Shown piece by piece: positions 9,639-18,234 of a stretch of 64,000 bases of DNA; the stretch's first letter is position 1, and each line of letters starts with the position of its first letter. The notes under the pieces were generated by a model, which was not told the DNA's origin, did no database searches, and worked only from the letters and a program-made list of their open reading frames with translations. Both the position numbers and the translations under genes were made by a program. The stretch is from Dyella flava (GTDB lineage Bacteria; Pseudomonadota; Gammaproteobacteria; Xanthomonadales; Rhodanobacteraceae): the NCBI RefSeq assembly GCF_016904955.1, contig NZ_JADIKE010000039.1, positions 558,001-622,000 on the forward strand, written 5' to 3'.

Positions 9639-9653
9639 CAACCTATCAGGTTG
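9639..9653. promoter_or_regulatory. Palindrome between divergent rcsB-like genes, candidate operator
   Basis: Inverted repeat CAACCT-ATC-AGGTTG, perfect over 6+6 bases. It overlaps the -35-like hexamer TTGAGC (9651-9656) of the promoter proposed for the right-hand regulator and lies in the short space shared with the left-hand gene, so a protein bound here could affect both. A second small inverted repeat, GGCAG/CTGCC, is at 9600-9618. No experimental support; the palindrome is seen directly, its role is inferred. Confidence 0.35.
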
Positions 9654-9679
9654 AGCACCATGGCCTGTGCTAGTTTAAG
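9651..9679 (+). promoter_or_regulatory. Candidate sigma70 promoter for the right-hand RcsB-like gene
   Basis: -35-like TTGAGC (9651-9656), 17-bp spacer, -10-like TTTAAG (9674-9679), each matching consensus at four of six positions. The transcript would begin near 9686, almost at the upstream ATG (9689) but about 30 bases before the TTG at 9716 that has a good ribosome-binding site, which supports the TTG as the start codon. Confidence 0.35.
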
Positions 9680-9715
9680 CGGCGTACGATGGACCATGGA
9701 CCCAAGGAGCCCGCT

Positions 9716-10411
9716 TTGACTATCAGGGTAACCGTAGCCGATGACCACCCTACCTTACTGGCAGGGGTCGAGCATCTGTTATCCAAGGTGCAGGGAATTA
9801 CCTTGATTGGTCTGGTTACCAACTCCACGGAGCTTGTCGAGTTACTCGGGCGTTCGAACTGCGATGTCGTCGTGACGGACTTTTCCATGCCTGGTGGGCG
9901 TTATGGGGATGGGCTTTCACTGCTGCGCTTTCTGAGACGACGCTTTCCCAATGTCCGGTTGGTCGTGTTGACGGGCGTAGAAAGCAGCGTCGTCATGGAG
10001 AGCATCATGAAGGTCGGTGTTACCGGCCTGGTCAGCAAGTCCGATGACCTGGGTCACCTTGAGTCCGCCATTCGTATGGCGCATTTGGGCAACCGCTATG
10101 TCTCACCCACCAAAAGCGAACAATTGAAGGGACAGAGCCCTGCTTCTGACACGCAAGGCGATGAGACGGTCAAGCTCAGCAAGCGTGAAACAGAAGTGCT
10201 GCGCATGTATGCAGAAGGCCTCACCGTGTCGGAGATTGGTGTGCGTGCAGGGCGAAGCAGCAAGACGATCAGCGCACAGAAAATGGCCGCGATGAAGAAG
10301 CTGCGACTGCGGCACGATGCCGATATCTTCAAGTACGCACTATCGCACGGACTTGTACAGGCGTCACAAACGTCTCAGAAGAATGCGCGGCAGGATGATG
10401 ATGATGTCTGA
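9716..10411 (+). CDS. RcsB-like response regulator (REC + LuxR-type HTH), copy 2
   Basis: 231-residue regulator, paralogous to the divergent gene to its left. Receiver domain with VADDHP acidic pair and phospho-acceptor Asp in VVTDFSMPGG (Asp55 from the TTG start), switch region SKSDD; LuxR HTH LSKRETEVLRMYAEG...GRSSKTISAQKMAAMKKL. I prefer TTG 9716 over ATG 9689 because AAGGAG (9704-9709) stands 6 bases before it, the resulting N-terminus (MTIRVTVADDHP) matches RcsB, and a candidate promoter would make the ATG nearly leaderless. The C-terminus ends in an Asp-rich tail. Two RcsB-like paralogues side by side without a kinase is unusual; they could heterodimerise, as RcsB does with other partners in enterobacteria, but that is inference. 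Confidence 0.87.
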   Translation: MTIRVTVADDHPTLLAGVEHLLSKVQGITLIGLVTNSTELVELLGRSNCDVVVTDFSMPGGRYGDGLSLLRFLRRRFPNVRLVVLTGVESSVVMESIMKVGVTGLVSKSDDLGHLESAIRMAHLGNRYVSPTKSEQLKGQSPASDTQGDETVKLSKRETEVLRMYAEGLTVSEIGVRAGRSSKTISAQKMAAMKKLRLRHDADIFKYALSHGLVQASQTSQKNARQDDDDV

Positions 10412-10542
10412 ATGCCCCTACATGTCGTGGGCATGACCGCTATGTTCGATGGGCGTCATCCGATAGCGCACGATTGTCGGGAGAGGTAGTCTTTGTTGAG
10501 TCGAAGTCGATCTTCAATCAGCCTTCACCTACAAAGGGCTTT

Positions 10543-10794
10543 ATGGGCGAGTCTTACGACATCATCTCTGCCGCGCTCCTTGGGTACGCCATGCTTAGCA
10601 ATGCGCAACGCAAGGTCTTCATGGATCGCCTGAATCAATTCACGTTCTTGTCACCTCAACAGCAGCGGCGCATTGCGGAGGATTTGTTGCGCTCCTGCAA
10701 GGAATCGGCCAATCAGACTGCCCGTATGATTGCTGAAACCGCTGCTGTGTACGGCGCTGGAAACAAAAAGACCAAAAAATCCGACAAGGATTAA
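10543..10794 (+). CDS. Small hypothetical protein (83 aa)
   Basis: I do not recognise a family. From ATG 10543 (preceded by AAAGGG 4-5 bases upstream) the product is 83 residues: a helical, largely hydrophilic protein beginning MGESYDIISAALLGYAML, with a middle segment LSPQQQRRIAEDLLRSC and a lysine-rich tail (KKTKKSDKD). A longer reading from TTG 10474 exists but lacks a ribosome-binding site. It follows the RcsB-like regulator by 131 bp in the same direction and could be its target or a co-transcribed partner. Codon choice looks like the neighbours, and the frame is not covered by a better one, so it is probably a real gene. Confidence 0.55.
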   Translation: MGESYDIISAALLGYAMLSNAQRKVFMDRLNQFTFLSPQQQRRIAEDLLRSCKESANQTARMIAETAAVYGAGNKKTKKSDKD

Positions 10795-10901
10795 TGCTTG
10801 GCAAATACACGCTTGTCACGTCGTCGATCCTGCCGTCGGCGAGCAAGTCTGCGTGCATTTTCAATCGTTTGGTTGCTGCGTGAGCTATTCGAAGCTGGCT
10901 T

Positions 10902-11909
10902 TTACCAGCGCAGCACGATCTTGCCGATATGAGTGCTGCTTTCCATCAATGCGTGAGCGCGCGCCGCTTCAGCAGCGGGAAGAACTTCGTGGATAACGGG
11001 GCGCAAGCGCTGTGCAGCAAAGAGCGGCCATACATGTTCATGCAATTTGCAGGCGATAGCGGCTTTGAAAGGAATGGGGCGCGGGCGCAATGTTGATCCG
11101 GTAATGCTGAGCCGGTGACGCATTACCTTGTGTGCATCCACGGTTGCATGATTGCCACCAAGTGTGGCGATGACCACAAGACGGCCGTCGTCGGCGAGCG
11201 CGTCGATTTCGCGTGCTACGTAATCGCCTGCCACCATATCGAGAATCACATCCACGCCAAGGGCATCGGTCCAGGCTTTGATGCGTTCGACAAAATTTTC
11301 GGTGCGATAATTGATGGCGCGTGCGCCGAGTGCTTCGCAAGCGCGGCATTTTTCATCATTGCCCGCGGTCGCAAAGACGGGATGACCCAAGGCATGGGCC
11401 AACTGGATGGCTGTGACGCCGATGCCGCTTGAACCTCCTTGCACCAGCAGGCTTTCCGGCGAGCCATTGTCGCGGTGGCCAAGCTGGCCGCGATCAAACA
11501 CGTTGCTCCACACCGTGAAGTAGTTTTCAGGCAGTGAGGCTGCCTCAACCAGGTTCAAGCCATGCGGTGTTGGCAGGCATTGTCCCAGCGGGGCCACCGC
11601 GTATTCCGCGTAACCGCCGCCGGCGAGCAGGGCACATACGGCATCGCCAAGCTTGAGGCCAAACGGGTTGTGGGTGCTGAAATCACCACCAACCAACTCG
11701 CCCGCCACTTCCAGGCCTGGGAGATCGGATGCGCCAGGTGGCGGGGCATAGTTGCCCATGCGTTGGAACACGTCCGGCCGGTTTACACCCGATGCGGCCA
11801 CCTTGATCAGTACTTCGCCGGGACCCGGTTGTGGCATCGGCCTTTGCGCAGGGCGCAAGACTTCCGGACCGCCGGGATGGCTGATTTCGATGGCCTGCAT
11901 GGACGACAC
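10902..11909 (-). CDS. NAD(P)H:quinone oxidoreductase, zinc-independent MDR family (QorA/PIG3-like)
   Basis: 335-residue cytosolic medium-chain dehydrogenase/reductase. N-terminal GroES-like fold with VAASGVNRPDVFQRMG and LPGLEVAGELV; Rossmann domain with GGSSGIGVTAIQLA (about 153-166), where NADPH binds. The Cys/His ligands of zinc alcohol dehydrogenases are missing, as expected for the quinone oxidoreductase/PIG3 branch, which reduces quinones or enones with NADPH. It begins 19 bp after the pirin stop on the same strand, so the two are very likely co-transcribed, suggesting a shared role in quinone or redox stress. A second in-frame ATG four codons downstream (MQAIEIS) is equally possible as the start. 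Confidence 0.9.
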   Translation of the reverse strand: MSSMQAIEISHPGGPEVLRPAQRPMPQPGPGEVLIKVAASGVNRPDVFQRMGNYAPPPGASDLPGLEVAGELVGGDFSTHNPFGLKLGDAVCALLAGGGYAEYAVAPLGQCLPTPHGLNLVEAASLPENYFTVWSNVFDRGQLGHRDNGSPESLLVQGGSSGIGVTAIQLAHALGHPVFATAGNDEKCRACEALGARAINYRTENFVERIKAWTDALGVDVILDMVAGDYVAREIDALADDGRLVVIATLGGNHATVDAHKVMRHRLSITGSTLRPRPIPFKAAIACKLHEHVWPLFAAQRLRPVIHEVLPAAEAARAHALMESSTHIGKIVLRW

Positions 11910-11928
11910 GCTGATAACTCCTTGTTGC

Positions 11929-12630
11929 TTAAGGAGCAGAGTCTACGAGCACCAGCTCCGCATCATCGAGCGCCTTGATGGTCAGCGCCGTTTCGTTACG
12001 AATGGCTGCGCCGTCACGGGCATCAAGATGCATGCCGTTAATCTCCACGGAGCCTTTGGCGGGAACCAGATAAGCGTAGCGATCTGGGGCGAGCGTATAG
12101 CTTGCGGTTTCACCGGCCTTGAGTGTTGCGCCAAGCACGCGTGCGTCGGTGCGCAACGGCAAGGCGTCATGGTCTTCCTTGAATCCGCTCGCCAGGGCAA
12201 CGAAGCGTCCGGAGCGCTCCCCGGTCGGGAAGGGTTTGGCGCCCCAGGACGGCGCACGACCGCGTTCATCCGGAATGATCCAGATCTGGAAAATACGTGT
12301 CGTACCCGGTTCCAGATTGTATTCGCTGTGGGTGATGCCACTGCCCGCACTCATCACCTGGACATCACCAGCTTCGGTGCGGCCCTCGTTGCCCAGGCTG
12401 TCGCGGTGCGTGATGGCACCTTCGCGGACGTAGGTAATGATTTCCATGTCCGCATGCGGATGCGCGGGGAAACCGGTTTGCGAGGCGATGGTATCGTCGT
12501 TCCACACACGCAAGGCGCCCCAGCCCATGCGCCTTGCGTCGTTATAGCCGGCAAACGAAAAGTGATGCTTGGCCTTGAGCCAGCCGTGGTCGGCTCCGCC
12601 AAGGCTGTCAAAGGGACGGCGTTCAATCAT
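11929..12630 (-). CDS. Pirin family protein (YhhW-like, cupin)
   Basis: 233-residue bicupin. The N-terminal cupin carries the metal-binding HPHADMEIITY motif (about 57-67) and the later His/Glu (SGITHSEYN), the four-ligand set that binds Fe or similar metal in pirins and in E. coli YhhW, which has quercetin 2,3-dioxygenase activity in vitro. The true substrate is unknown. First gene of a probable two-gene unit with the quinone oxidoreductase. ATG 12630 gives the typical pirin N-terminus (MIERRPFDSLGGADHGWLKA). Confidence 0.92.
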   Translation of the reverse strand: MIERRPFDSLGGADHGWLKAKHHFSFAGYNDARRMGWGALRVWNDDTIASQTGFPAHPHADMEIITYVREGAITHRDSLGNEGRTEAGDVQVMSAGSGITHSEYNLEPGTTRIFQIWIIPDERGRAPSWGAKPFPTGERSGRFVALASGFKEDHDALPLRTDARVLGATLKAGETASYTLAPDRYAYLVPAKGSVEINGMHLDARDGAAIRNETALTIKALDDAELVLVDSAP

Positions 12631-12728
12631 GAGAGCACCTGATGTGATTTGCGGATGCCGTTAAACATAAGGGCGCTGGCGACAGTGTAGAACTACCGTC
12701 AGGGAAACAGTGTGTGCCCGCCCATGGC

Positions 12729-14183
12729 CTAGTGATCGCTGGCGCGATGGCGATGCCCGCTCAATTCATGCCCGACGTCATGCACAAAAGCCAGGTGCCA
12801 ACGGGTGGAGCTGAGGGAAATCAGGGTGACGATCAGGAAGGCCACCGAAAAGTTCAGCCGGCTTGGCTCGGCGTTATGCGCCAGCGCCATGGTGAACTTG
12901 AGGATCAGTGCGCCGCAGCATACGCCCACCGACAGCATGAGCTGCTGCAGGGTGGAATAGAAGCTATTGGCGGCGCTCATGCGATCGGTGGGCACGGACT
13001 CATAGGCCACCGTGTTGTAGGCGGCGAACTGGAAGGACATGAAGGCGCCGCAGCAGACCAGCAGCATGAACATCAGCCAGAACGGCCAATCGGCGCGGAA
13101 GAACGCGCAGACCGCATAGCCAAGGCTGGCCAGCACGCCGTTGTAGACCATCGCCCGGCGAAAACCGAGCCAGCGCAGAAGGCGCGTGGTAAAGCCGCGC
13201 GAGAACAGTGCACCTAGCGAGATAGCCAGGATCAGCTGACCGCTGCGCACGGCGGAAAAGCCAAGTCCGATCTGGAACAGCAGCGGCAGCAGGAACGGCT
13301 GGGCGCCCTGGGTAATGCGCATCAGCGACCCGGAAATCACCGACAGGCGAAATGAGTCGATGCGCATCAGCGTGAGATCGATGACCGGATCCAAGCGGCG
13401 TCCGGCATGCACCAGGTAACCAAATAGCGCAGCAGCACCCAGCACAATCAGGCCGAGTGCGTTGACGACATTGGTGTTTTCGCCGAACAGTTCCAGTCCG
13501 AACAACGCGCATCCCAAGCCGAGACTGCACAGGGTAAAACCCAGCCAGTCGAAGCGTGATGGACGCTTAACGCAGTGCACGACCGGGATATAGCGCTTCA
13601 CCAGCCAAAAGCCGAGTACACCGATCGGCAGGTTGATATAGAAGATCCAGCGCCAGTCGAGGTATTGGACAATGAAGCCGCCCAGCGGCGGTCCGGCCAT
13701 GGTGCCGAGAATCGCTGGCATTAGGGTCCACGACATGGATGACACCAGGTGTCTGCGATCGACCGTGCGCAGAATCACCAGGCGCCCGACCGGCGTCATC
13801 ATGGCGCCGCCAATGCCTTGCAGCAGGCGCGAGGCCACCATCATCGGCAAGCTGGTGGTCAGCGAGCAAAGGATCGAGCCCAGGATGAAAACGCCAATGG
13901 AGGCATTGAAGACGCGCTTCACACCGAAGCGGTCCGCGATGGCGCCGCTTACCGGAATCAGAATCGCCAATGCGAGCAGGTAACTGGTTACCGCGATGCT
14001 CATGGCCGGAGCAGTGACGCCGAAATCACGCGCCATCGTCGGCAAGGCCGTGGCAAGGACGGTGCCGTCCACCTGCTCAAGGAAGATGGCGCAGCCCACG
14101 ATCAAGGAAATCAGACGGTAGTCCGGATACGCCGGCTGGGTCACTGCCGGAGTCTCCACCTTTTCGTCAACTAGCACGGACAC
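12729..14183 (-). CDS. DHA2-family MFS transporter (second copy)
   Basis: 484-residue inner-membrane protein with about 14 hydrophobic helices: TM1 with CAIFLEQVDGTVLATALPTMA, motif A-like IADRFGVKRVFN, motif B ASRLLQGIGGAMMTPVGR and motif C ILGTMAGPPLGGFIVQ. Exports unknown compounds by proton antiport. The start is a GTG at 14183 with GGAAG about 6 bases upstream (CCAGGAAGCAAACGTG). It shares architecture, but not close identity, with the exporter at 3897-5342. The C-terminus is His/Arg rich (GHRHRASDH). No regulator or adaptor is adjacent. The 235-bp upstream region contains the terminator of the fad operon. Confidence 0.9.
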   Translation of the reverse strand: MSVLVDEKVETPAVTQPAYPDYRLISLIVGCAIFLEQVDGTVLATALPTMARDFGVTAPAMSIAVTSYLLALAILIPVSGAIADRFGVKRVFNASIGVFILGSILCSLTTSLPMMVASRLLQGIGGAMMTPVGRLVILRTVDRRHLVSSMSWTLMPAILGTMAGPPLGGFIVQYLDWRWIFYINLPIGVLGFWLVKRYIPVVHCVKRPSRFDWLGFTLCSLGLGCALFGLELFGENTNVVNALGLIVLGAAALFGYLVHAGRRLDPVIDLTLMRIDSFRLSVISGSLMRITQGAQPFLLPLLFQIGLGFSAVRSGQLILAISLGALFSRGFTTRLLRWLGFRRAMVYNGVLASLGYAVCAFFRADWPFWLMFMLLVCCGAFMSFQFAAYNTVAYESVPTDRMSAANSFYSTLQQLMLSVGVCCGALILKFTMALAHNAEPSRLNFSVAFLIVTLISLSSTRWHLAFVHDVGHELSGHRHRASDH

Positions 14184-14351
14184 GTTTGCTTCCTGGACGA
14201 GCGCACGGCAGCCTGCGCCGGCACAGGCGCGGGATCAGGGGCAGACTCGAAACGCCGGCGCACCGGATTGTGCGTCGCAGCATGCATATTATTCGCTTGT
14301 CGCATGAGTGCAGCAAGAGTGAAAGGTCACACTTGTCGTCATTGATTCATG

Positions 14352-14383
14352 AAAAAGGCGCCGTGCGGGCACGACGCCTTTTT
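14352..14383 (-). terminator. Rho-independent terminator of the beta-oxidation operon
   Basis: Symmetrical stem-loop: AAAAAGGCG (14352-14360) pairs with CGCCTTTTT (14375-14383), with further pairing inside (CGTGC/GCACG). On the minus strand it follows the thiolase stop by 35 bases and ends in a run of T. The A-run on the other side makes it usable in both directions. Confidence 0.8.
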
Positions 14384-14418
14384 GCTTGCTGCTTCGATTT
14401 CGTACCGGCAGAACAGGT

Positions 14419-15624
14419 TTAGACGGCTTCGAAAATACCTGCCGCGCCCATGCCGGTGCCGATGCACATGGTCACCATGCCGTACTTCTGCTTGCGGCGA
14501 CGCAGACCATGCAACAAGGTGGCAACGCGGATGGCACCGGTGGCGCCAAGCGGGTGGCCCAGGGCAATGGCACCGCCCAGCGGATTGACCTTGTTGGTGT
14601 CGAGGCCCAGGTCACCGATCACCGCCAAGGCCTGTGCGGCGAACGCTTCGTTGAGCTCGATCCAGTCGAGCTGGTCCTGCTTGATGCCGGTCTGCCTGAG
14701 CGCCTTCGGAATCGCTTCCTTCGGGCCAATACCCATGATGTCCGGACGCACCCCCGCCACCGAGTAGCCGACGAAGCGGGCGAGTGGCGTGAGGTTGTAA
14801 TCCTTGATCGCCTGTTCGCTGGCCACCAGCACGGCGCCGGCGCCGTCGGAGGTCTGCGAGGAGTTGCCGGCCGTGACCGAGCCACCGAACTGGCCGTTGC
14901 GGAACACGGTCTTCAGCTTCGCCAGTACTTCCGGCGTGGTGCCCGCGCGCGGACCCTCGTCGGTATCGATCACGCGGCTGTCGGTCTTGATGCCGCGCGT
15001 GGCGAGGTCGGGGTAATGGTCATCGAGCTGGAACGGCGTGATTTCGTCTTTGAATTCGCCGGCGGCAATGCCGGCCAGCGCACGGCGATGGCTTTCCACC
15101 GAGAAGGCGTCCTGCTGTTCGCGACTGACCTTCCATTGCTTGGCGACATTCTCGGCCGTGATACCCATGCCGTAGGCGATGCCGATGTGTTCGTTGTCGA
15201 AGATGCCCGGATTCATCGCCACCTTGTGACCCATCATCGGCACCATGCTCATGCTTTCGGTGCCACCGGCCAGCATCAGGTCGGCTTCGCCCAGGCGGAT
15301 GCGGTCGGCGGCCATCGCCACGGCTTGCAGGCCGGACGAGCAGAAACGGTTGATCGTGACACCAGGCACGGTGTCAGGCAGGCCGGCCAGCAGCAGGCCG
15401 ATGCGCGCCACGTTCATGCCTTGCTCGGCTTCCGGCATGGCGCAGCCGATGATGACATCGCCGATGCGATGCGGGTCGATGCCCGGCGCCTGCGCCAATA
15501 CAGCGCGGATGACGTGGGCGAGCATGTCGTCGGGACGGGTGTTGCGGAATACACCGCGCGGCGCTTTGCCGACCGGGGTACGGGTGGCGGCGACGATGTA
15601 GGCGTCTTGCACTTGCTTGGTCAT
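14419..15624 (-). CDS. fadA: Acetyl-CoA C-acyltransferase (3-ketoacyl-CoA thiolase)
   Basis: 401-residue thiolase that performs the last step of beta-oxidation, cleaving 3-ketoacyl-CoA with CoA. Catalytic residues are visible: the nucleophilic Cys in NRFCSSGLQAVA (about 88), NEAFAAQ, the His in GHPLGATGAIR and the second Cys in CIGTGMGAAG near the C-terminus. I start at ATG 15624 (MTKQVQDAYIVAATRTPVGK); the open frame continues about 80 codons upstream, but that part translates the intergenic palindromic repeat and has no thiolase similarity. Downstream partner of the FadN-type enzyme (140 bp gap). An acetoacetyl-CoA thiolase role (AtoB) is less likely given the context. Confidence 0.93.
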   Translation of the reverse strand: MTKQVQDAYIVAATRTPVGKAPRGVFRNTRPDDMLAHVIRAVLAQAPGIDPHRIGDVIIGCAMPEAEQGMNVARIGLLLAGLPDTVPGVTINRFCSSGLQAVAMAADRIRLGEADLMLAGGTESMSMVPMMGHKVAMNPGIFDNEHIGIAYGMGITAENVAKQWKVSREQQDAFSVESHRRALAGIAAGEFKDEITPFQLDDHYPDLATRGIKTDSRVIDTDEGPRAGTTPEVLAKLKTVFRNGQFGGSVTAGNSSQTSDGAGAVLVASEQAIKDYNLTPLARFVGYSVAGVRPDIMGIGPKEAIPKALRQTGIKQDQLDWIELNEAFAAQALAVIGDLGLDTNKVNPLGGAIALGHPLGATGAIRVATLLHGLRRRKQKYGMVTMCIGTGMGAAGIFEAV

Positions 15625-15682
15625 GGTCTTTGCTCCGTGGCGTCGCGCACTGTGCAGCGACGCCGTTTGGTTTGTCCGTCGT

Positions 15683-15754
15683 CCCGGCGAGGGCCGGGAC
15701 CCAGTGTCTTCAGTGGTGCATGCGAAAGTTGCTGGGCCCCGGCCTGCGCCGGGG
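15683..15754. repeat. Two REP-like palindromes between the beta-oxidation genes
   Basis: Two GC-rich hairpins in the fadN-fadA gap: CCCGGC-GAGG-GCCGGG (15683-15698) and CCCCGGC-CTGC-GCCGGGG (15737-15754). The surrounding words (GTCGTCCCGGCG...GGGACCCAG) resemble an interspersed palindromic element found in many high-GC proteobacterial genomes. Placed between two genes of one operon, such hairpins can stabilise the upstream mRNA or attenuate the downstream gene. Confidence 0.7.
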
Positions 15755-15764
15755 CGACGAGCGT

Positions 15765-18152
15765 TTAGTTCCTCAGCGGTTTGCCGGTAGTCATCGTGTG
15801 TGCGATGCGCGCCTGGGTTTTCTCCGTCTGCGCGAGCTCCACGAAGTGCTTGCGTTCCAGATCCAGCAACCATTCCTCATCCACCAGCGAGCCACGCTCG
15901 ATCGCGCCGCCGCACAGCGCGTCGGCGATGCGCGTGGCGATCGCCACATCGTGCTCGGAGGCGAAGTAACCGGCTTGCAGATTCGCCAGCGATGCCTTGA
16001 ATGTCGCGGTACCGACATCGCCAGCGACCGGGATGTTGCGGTTGTACAGCGGCGCGCGCCAGCCGCTTTCGGCCAGCGACAGCGCCACCTGCTTGGCGAC
16101 GTAAAGCAGTTCATAGGCGTTGAACACCACCACATCGCTGTCGCGCAGCAGACCCAACTGCTTGGCTTCCAGCGCACTGGCGGACACCTTGGCCATGGCC
16201 ACCGTCTCGAACACCTTCTTCAGGTATTCGAACGGATCGGTCGGATTGACCTGTGCTGCGCGCACGGCAAGTTCATGCAGGCCGCCACCGGCCGGCAGCA
16301 GACCCACGCCTGCTTCAACCAGGCCGATGTAGCTTTCCAGCGCCGCTACCGTGCGTGCCGAATGCATCTGGAATTCGCAGCCGCCACCGAGGGCAAGACC
16401 GCGCACCGCCGCTACCACCGGTACCAGTGAATGCTTGATACGCATGCTGGTGCGCTGGAAGTTGGCGACCATGGCCTTGAAGTCGTCGATCTTGCCGGCC
16501 TGCAGCAGGCCCAGCGCACCCTTCAGGTCCGCACCCGCGGAGAACGGCTCGCTGTTCTGCCAGATCACCACTGCCTTGAGCTTTTCTTCCGCAATGCCGA
16601 TGGCGTGTTGGATGCCATCGAGCACCTGGTCGTTGACCGTATTCATCTTGGTCTTGAACGAGATGATTCCAACGCCATCGTCGCCCAAGGTCCACAGGCG
16701 GATACCGTCGTTCTCCCACACGGTGCTGCCCTGGTCGAACTTCTCGCCCAGGATCGGATCGGGGAACAGTTGGCGCTGATAGACCGGGTGCTGCGAGCGC
16801 GGCTTGTCGGCGTTGGCGGCGGCAGAGTAGGAGCCGTTCTTGCCATGCACGCCGGTGCGACCGTCAGTGACCCATGCAGGAAGCGGCGCCTTGCTCATGG
16901 CCTTGCCGGCGGCGATGTCTTCGGCAATCCAACCGGCGACCTGCTGCCAGCCGGCGGCCTGCCAGGTCTCGAACGGACCCAGCTTCCAGCCATAGCCCCA
17001 GCGGATGGCGAAATCGACGTCGCGGGCGGTGTCGGCAATATCAGCCAGGTGATAGGCGGTGTAATGGAACAGATCGCGGAACGTCGCCCAGAGGAACTGC
17101 GCCTGCGGGTCGCTGGATCCACGCAGCTTGCCGAACTTTTCGGCCGGATCCTTGATGGCGAGAATGGCGGCTACTTCGTCCGAGGCCTTCTGCTCGGACG
17201 GGCGATAGTCACGCTTGGCAACATCCAGCACCACGATGTCCTTGCCGGCCTTCTTGTAAAAGCCCGCGCCGGTCTTCTGGCCCAGTGCACCTTGTTCGAT
17301 CAGGCCGCTTAGCCACGCCGGTGCCTTGAAGTATTCATGCCACGGATCGTTGGCCAGGGTGTCGGCCATGGTCTTGATCACGTGCGCCATGGTGTCCAGG
17401 CCCACCACGTCGGCAGTGCGATAAGTCGCGCTCTTCGGGCGGCCAACAGCCGGACCGGTCAGCGCATCGACGGTATCGAAGCCGAGCTTGAACTGCTCGG
17501 TGTGATACATGGTGGCCAGCATCGAGAACACGCCGATGCGGTTGCCGATGAAGTTCGGGGTGTCCTTGGCATAGACGACGCCCTTGCCGACGGTCGTGGT
17601 AAGGAAGGCTTCCAGGCCTTCGAGCACCTTCTTGTCAGTGAGCTTGGTCGGAATCAGCTCGACCAGTTGCATGTAGCGTGGCGGATTGAAGAAATGCACG
17701 CCGGTAAAGCGATGCCGCAGTTCTTCCGGCAGTGCGTCGGCCAGGCCGTTGATCGACAGGCCCGAGGTGTTGCTGGCCAGCACGGCGGTCTTGGATACGT
17801 AGGGCGCGATCTTCTTATAGAGATCCAGTTTCCAGTCCATGCGTTCGGCGATCGCCTCGATCACCAGGTCAACGTCCTTCAGGTGCTCCAGGTCATCGTC
17901 GTAATTGGCCGGAATGATGGCGGCCGCGCGCGTGCTATCGGCCAACGGGGCCGGCGAGAGCTTCTTCAGGTTCTCGATCGCCTTCAAGGCGATGCCGCTC
18001 TTCGGGCCCTCCTTGGCGGGCAGATCAAACAGCACGGTTTCGACGTTGGCGTTGGTCAGGTGCGCGGCGATCTGCGCGCCCATGACGCCTGCACCAAGCA
18101 CCGCCGCTTTGCGGATGCGTAGCGCTGACTGGGATGAAGATGGAGCGGTCAT
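15765..18152 (-). CDS. fadN: 3-hydroxyacyl-CoA dehydrogenase / enoyl-CoA hydratase fusion (FadN type)
   Basis: 795-residue bifunctional beta-oxidation enzyme. Order is dehydrogenase first: NAD-binding Rossmann fold AAVLGAGVMGAQIAAHL (about 15-31), 3HCDH C-terminal domains with HFFNPPRYMQLVELIPT, then a crotonase domain at about 495-720 (IWQNSEPFSAGADLKG and GLALGGGCEFQMH, the oxyanion-hole segments). This is the reverse of E. coli FadB/FadJ and matches the FadN/YusL architecture and length. ATG 18152 is chosen because GGAGAA lies just upstream and it removes an unrelated N-terminal stretch. Upstream (82 bp) is the PsrA-like regulator, downstream the thiolase; the three form a probable fatty-acid-responsive unit. 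Confidence 0.93.
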   Translation of the reverse strand: MTAPSSSQSALRIRKAAVLGAGVMGAQIAAHLTNANVETVLFDLPAKEGPKSGIALKAIENLKKLSPAPLADSTRAAAIIPANYDDDLEHLKDVDLVIEAIAERMDWKLDLYKKIAPYVSKTAVLASNTSGLSINGLADALPEELRHRFTGVHFFNPPRYMQLVELIPTKLTDKKVLEGLEAFLTTTVGKGVVYAKDTPNFIGNRIGVFSMLATMYHTEQFKLGFDTVDALTGPAVGRPKSATYRTADVVGLDTMAHVIKTMADTLANDPWHEYFKAPAWLSGLIEQGALGQKTGAGFYKKAGKDIVVLDVAKRDYRPSEQKASDEVAAILAIKDPAEKFGKLRGSSDPQAQFLWATFRDLFHYTAYHLADIADTARDVDFAIRWGYGWKLGPFETWQAAGWQQVAGWIAEDIAAGKAMSKAPLPAWVTDGRTGVHGKNGSYSAAANADKPRSQHPVYQRQLFPDPILGEKFDQGSTVWENDGIRLWTLGDDGVGIISFKTKMNTVNDQVLDGIQHAIGIAEEKLKAVVIWQNSEPFSAGADLKGALGLLQAGKIDDFKAMVANFQRTSMRIKHSLVPVVAAVRGLALGGGCEFQMHSARTVAALESYIGLVEAGVGLLPAGGGLHELAVRAAQVNPTDPFEYLKKVFETVAMAKVSASALEAKQLGLLRDSDVVVFNAYELLYVAKQVALSLAESGWRAPLYNRNIPVAGDVGTATFKASLANLQAGYFASEHDVAIATRIADALCGGAIERGSLVDEEWLLDLERKHFVELAQTEKTQARIAHTMTTGKPLRN

Positions 18153-18234
18153 TGGCTTCTCCGGGTACGAACGAAACGGGTAGGGAACAAGGTTGGGGGA
18201 CGGCCATGGCTGGCCGGTGACAAAATCAGAGGTA

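Noticed and set aside
14386..15768. 460-codon plus-strand frame opposite the thiolase
   Set aside because: Antisense to the thiolase and runs through the palindromic repeat.
15625..15873. N-terminal extension of the thiolase
   Set aside because: The added residues come from the intergenic repeat and lack thiolase similarity; ATG 15624 gives the correct N-terminus.
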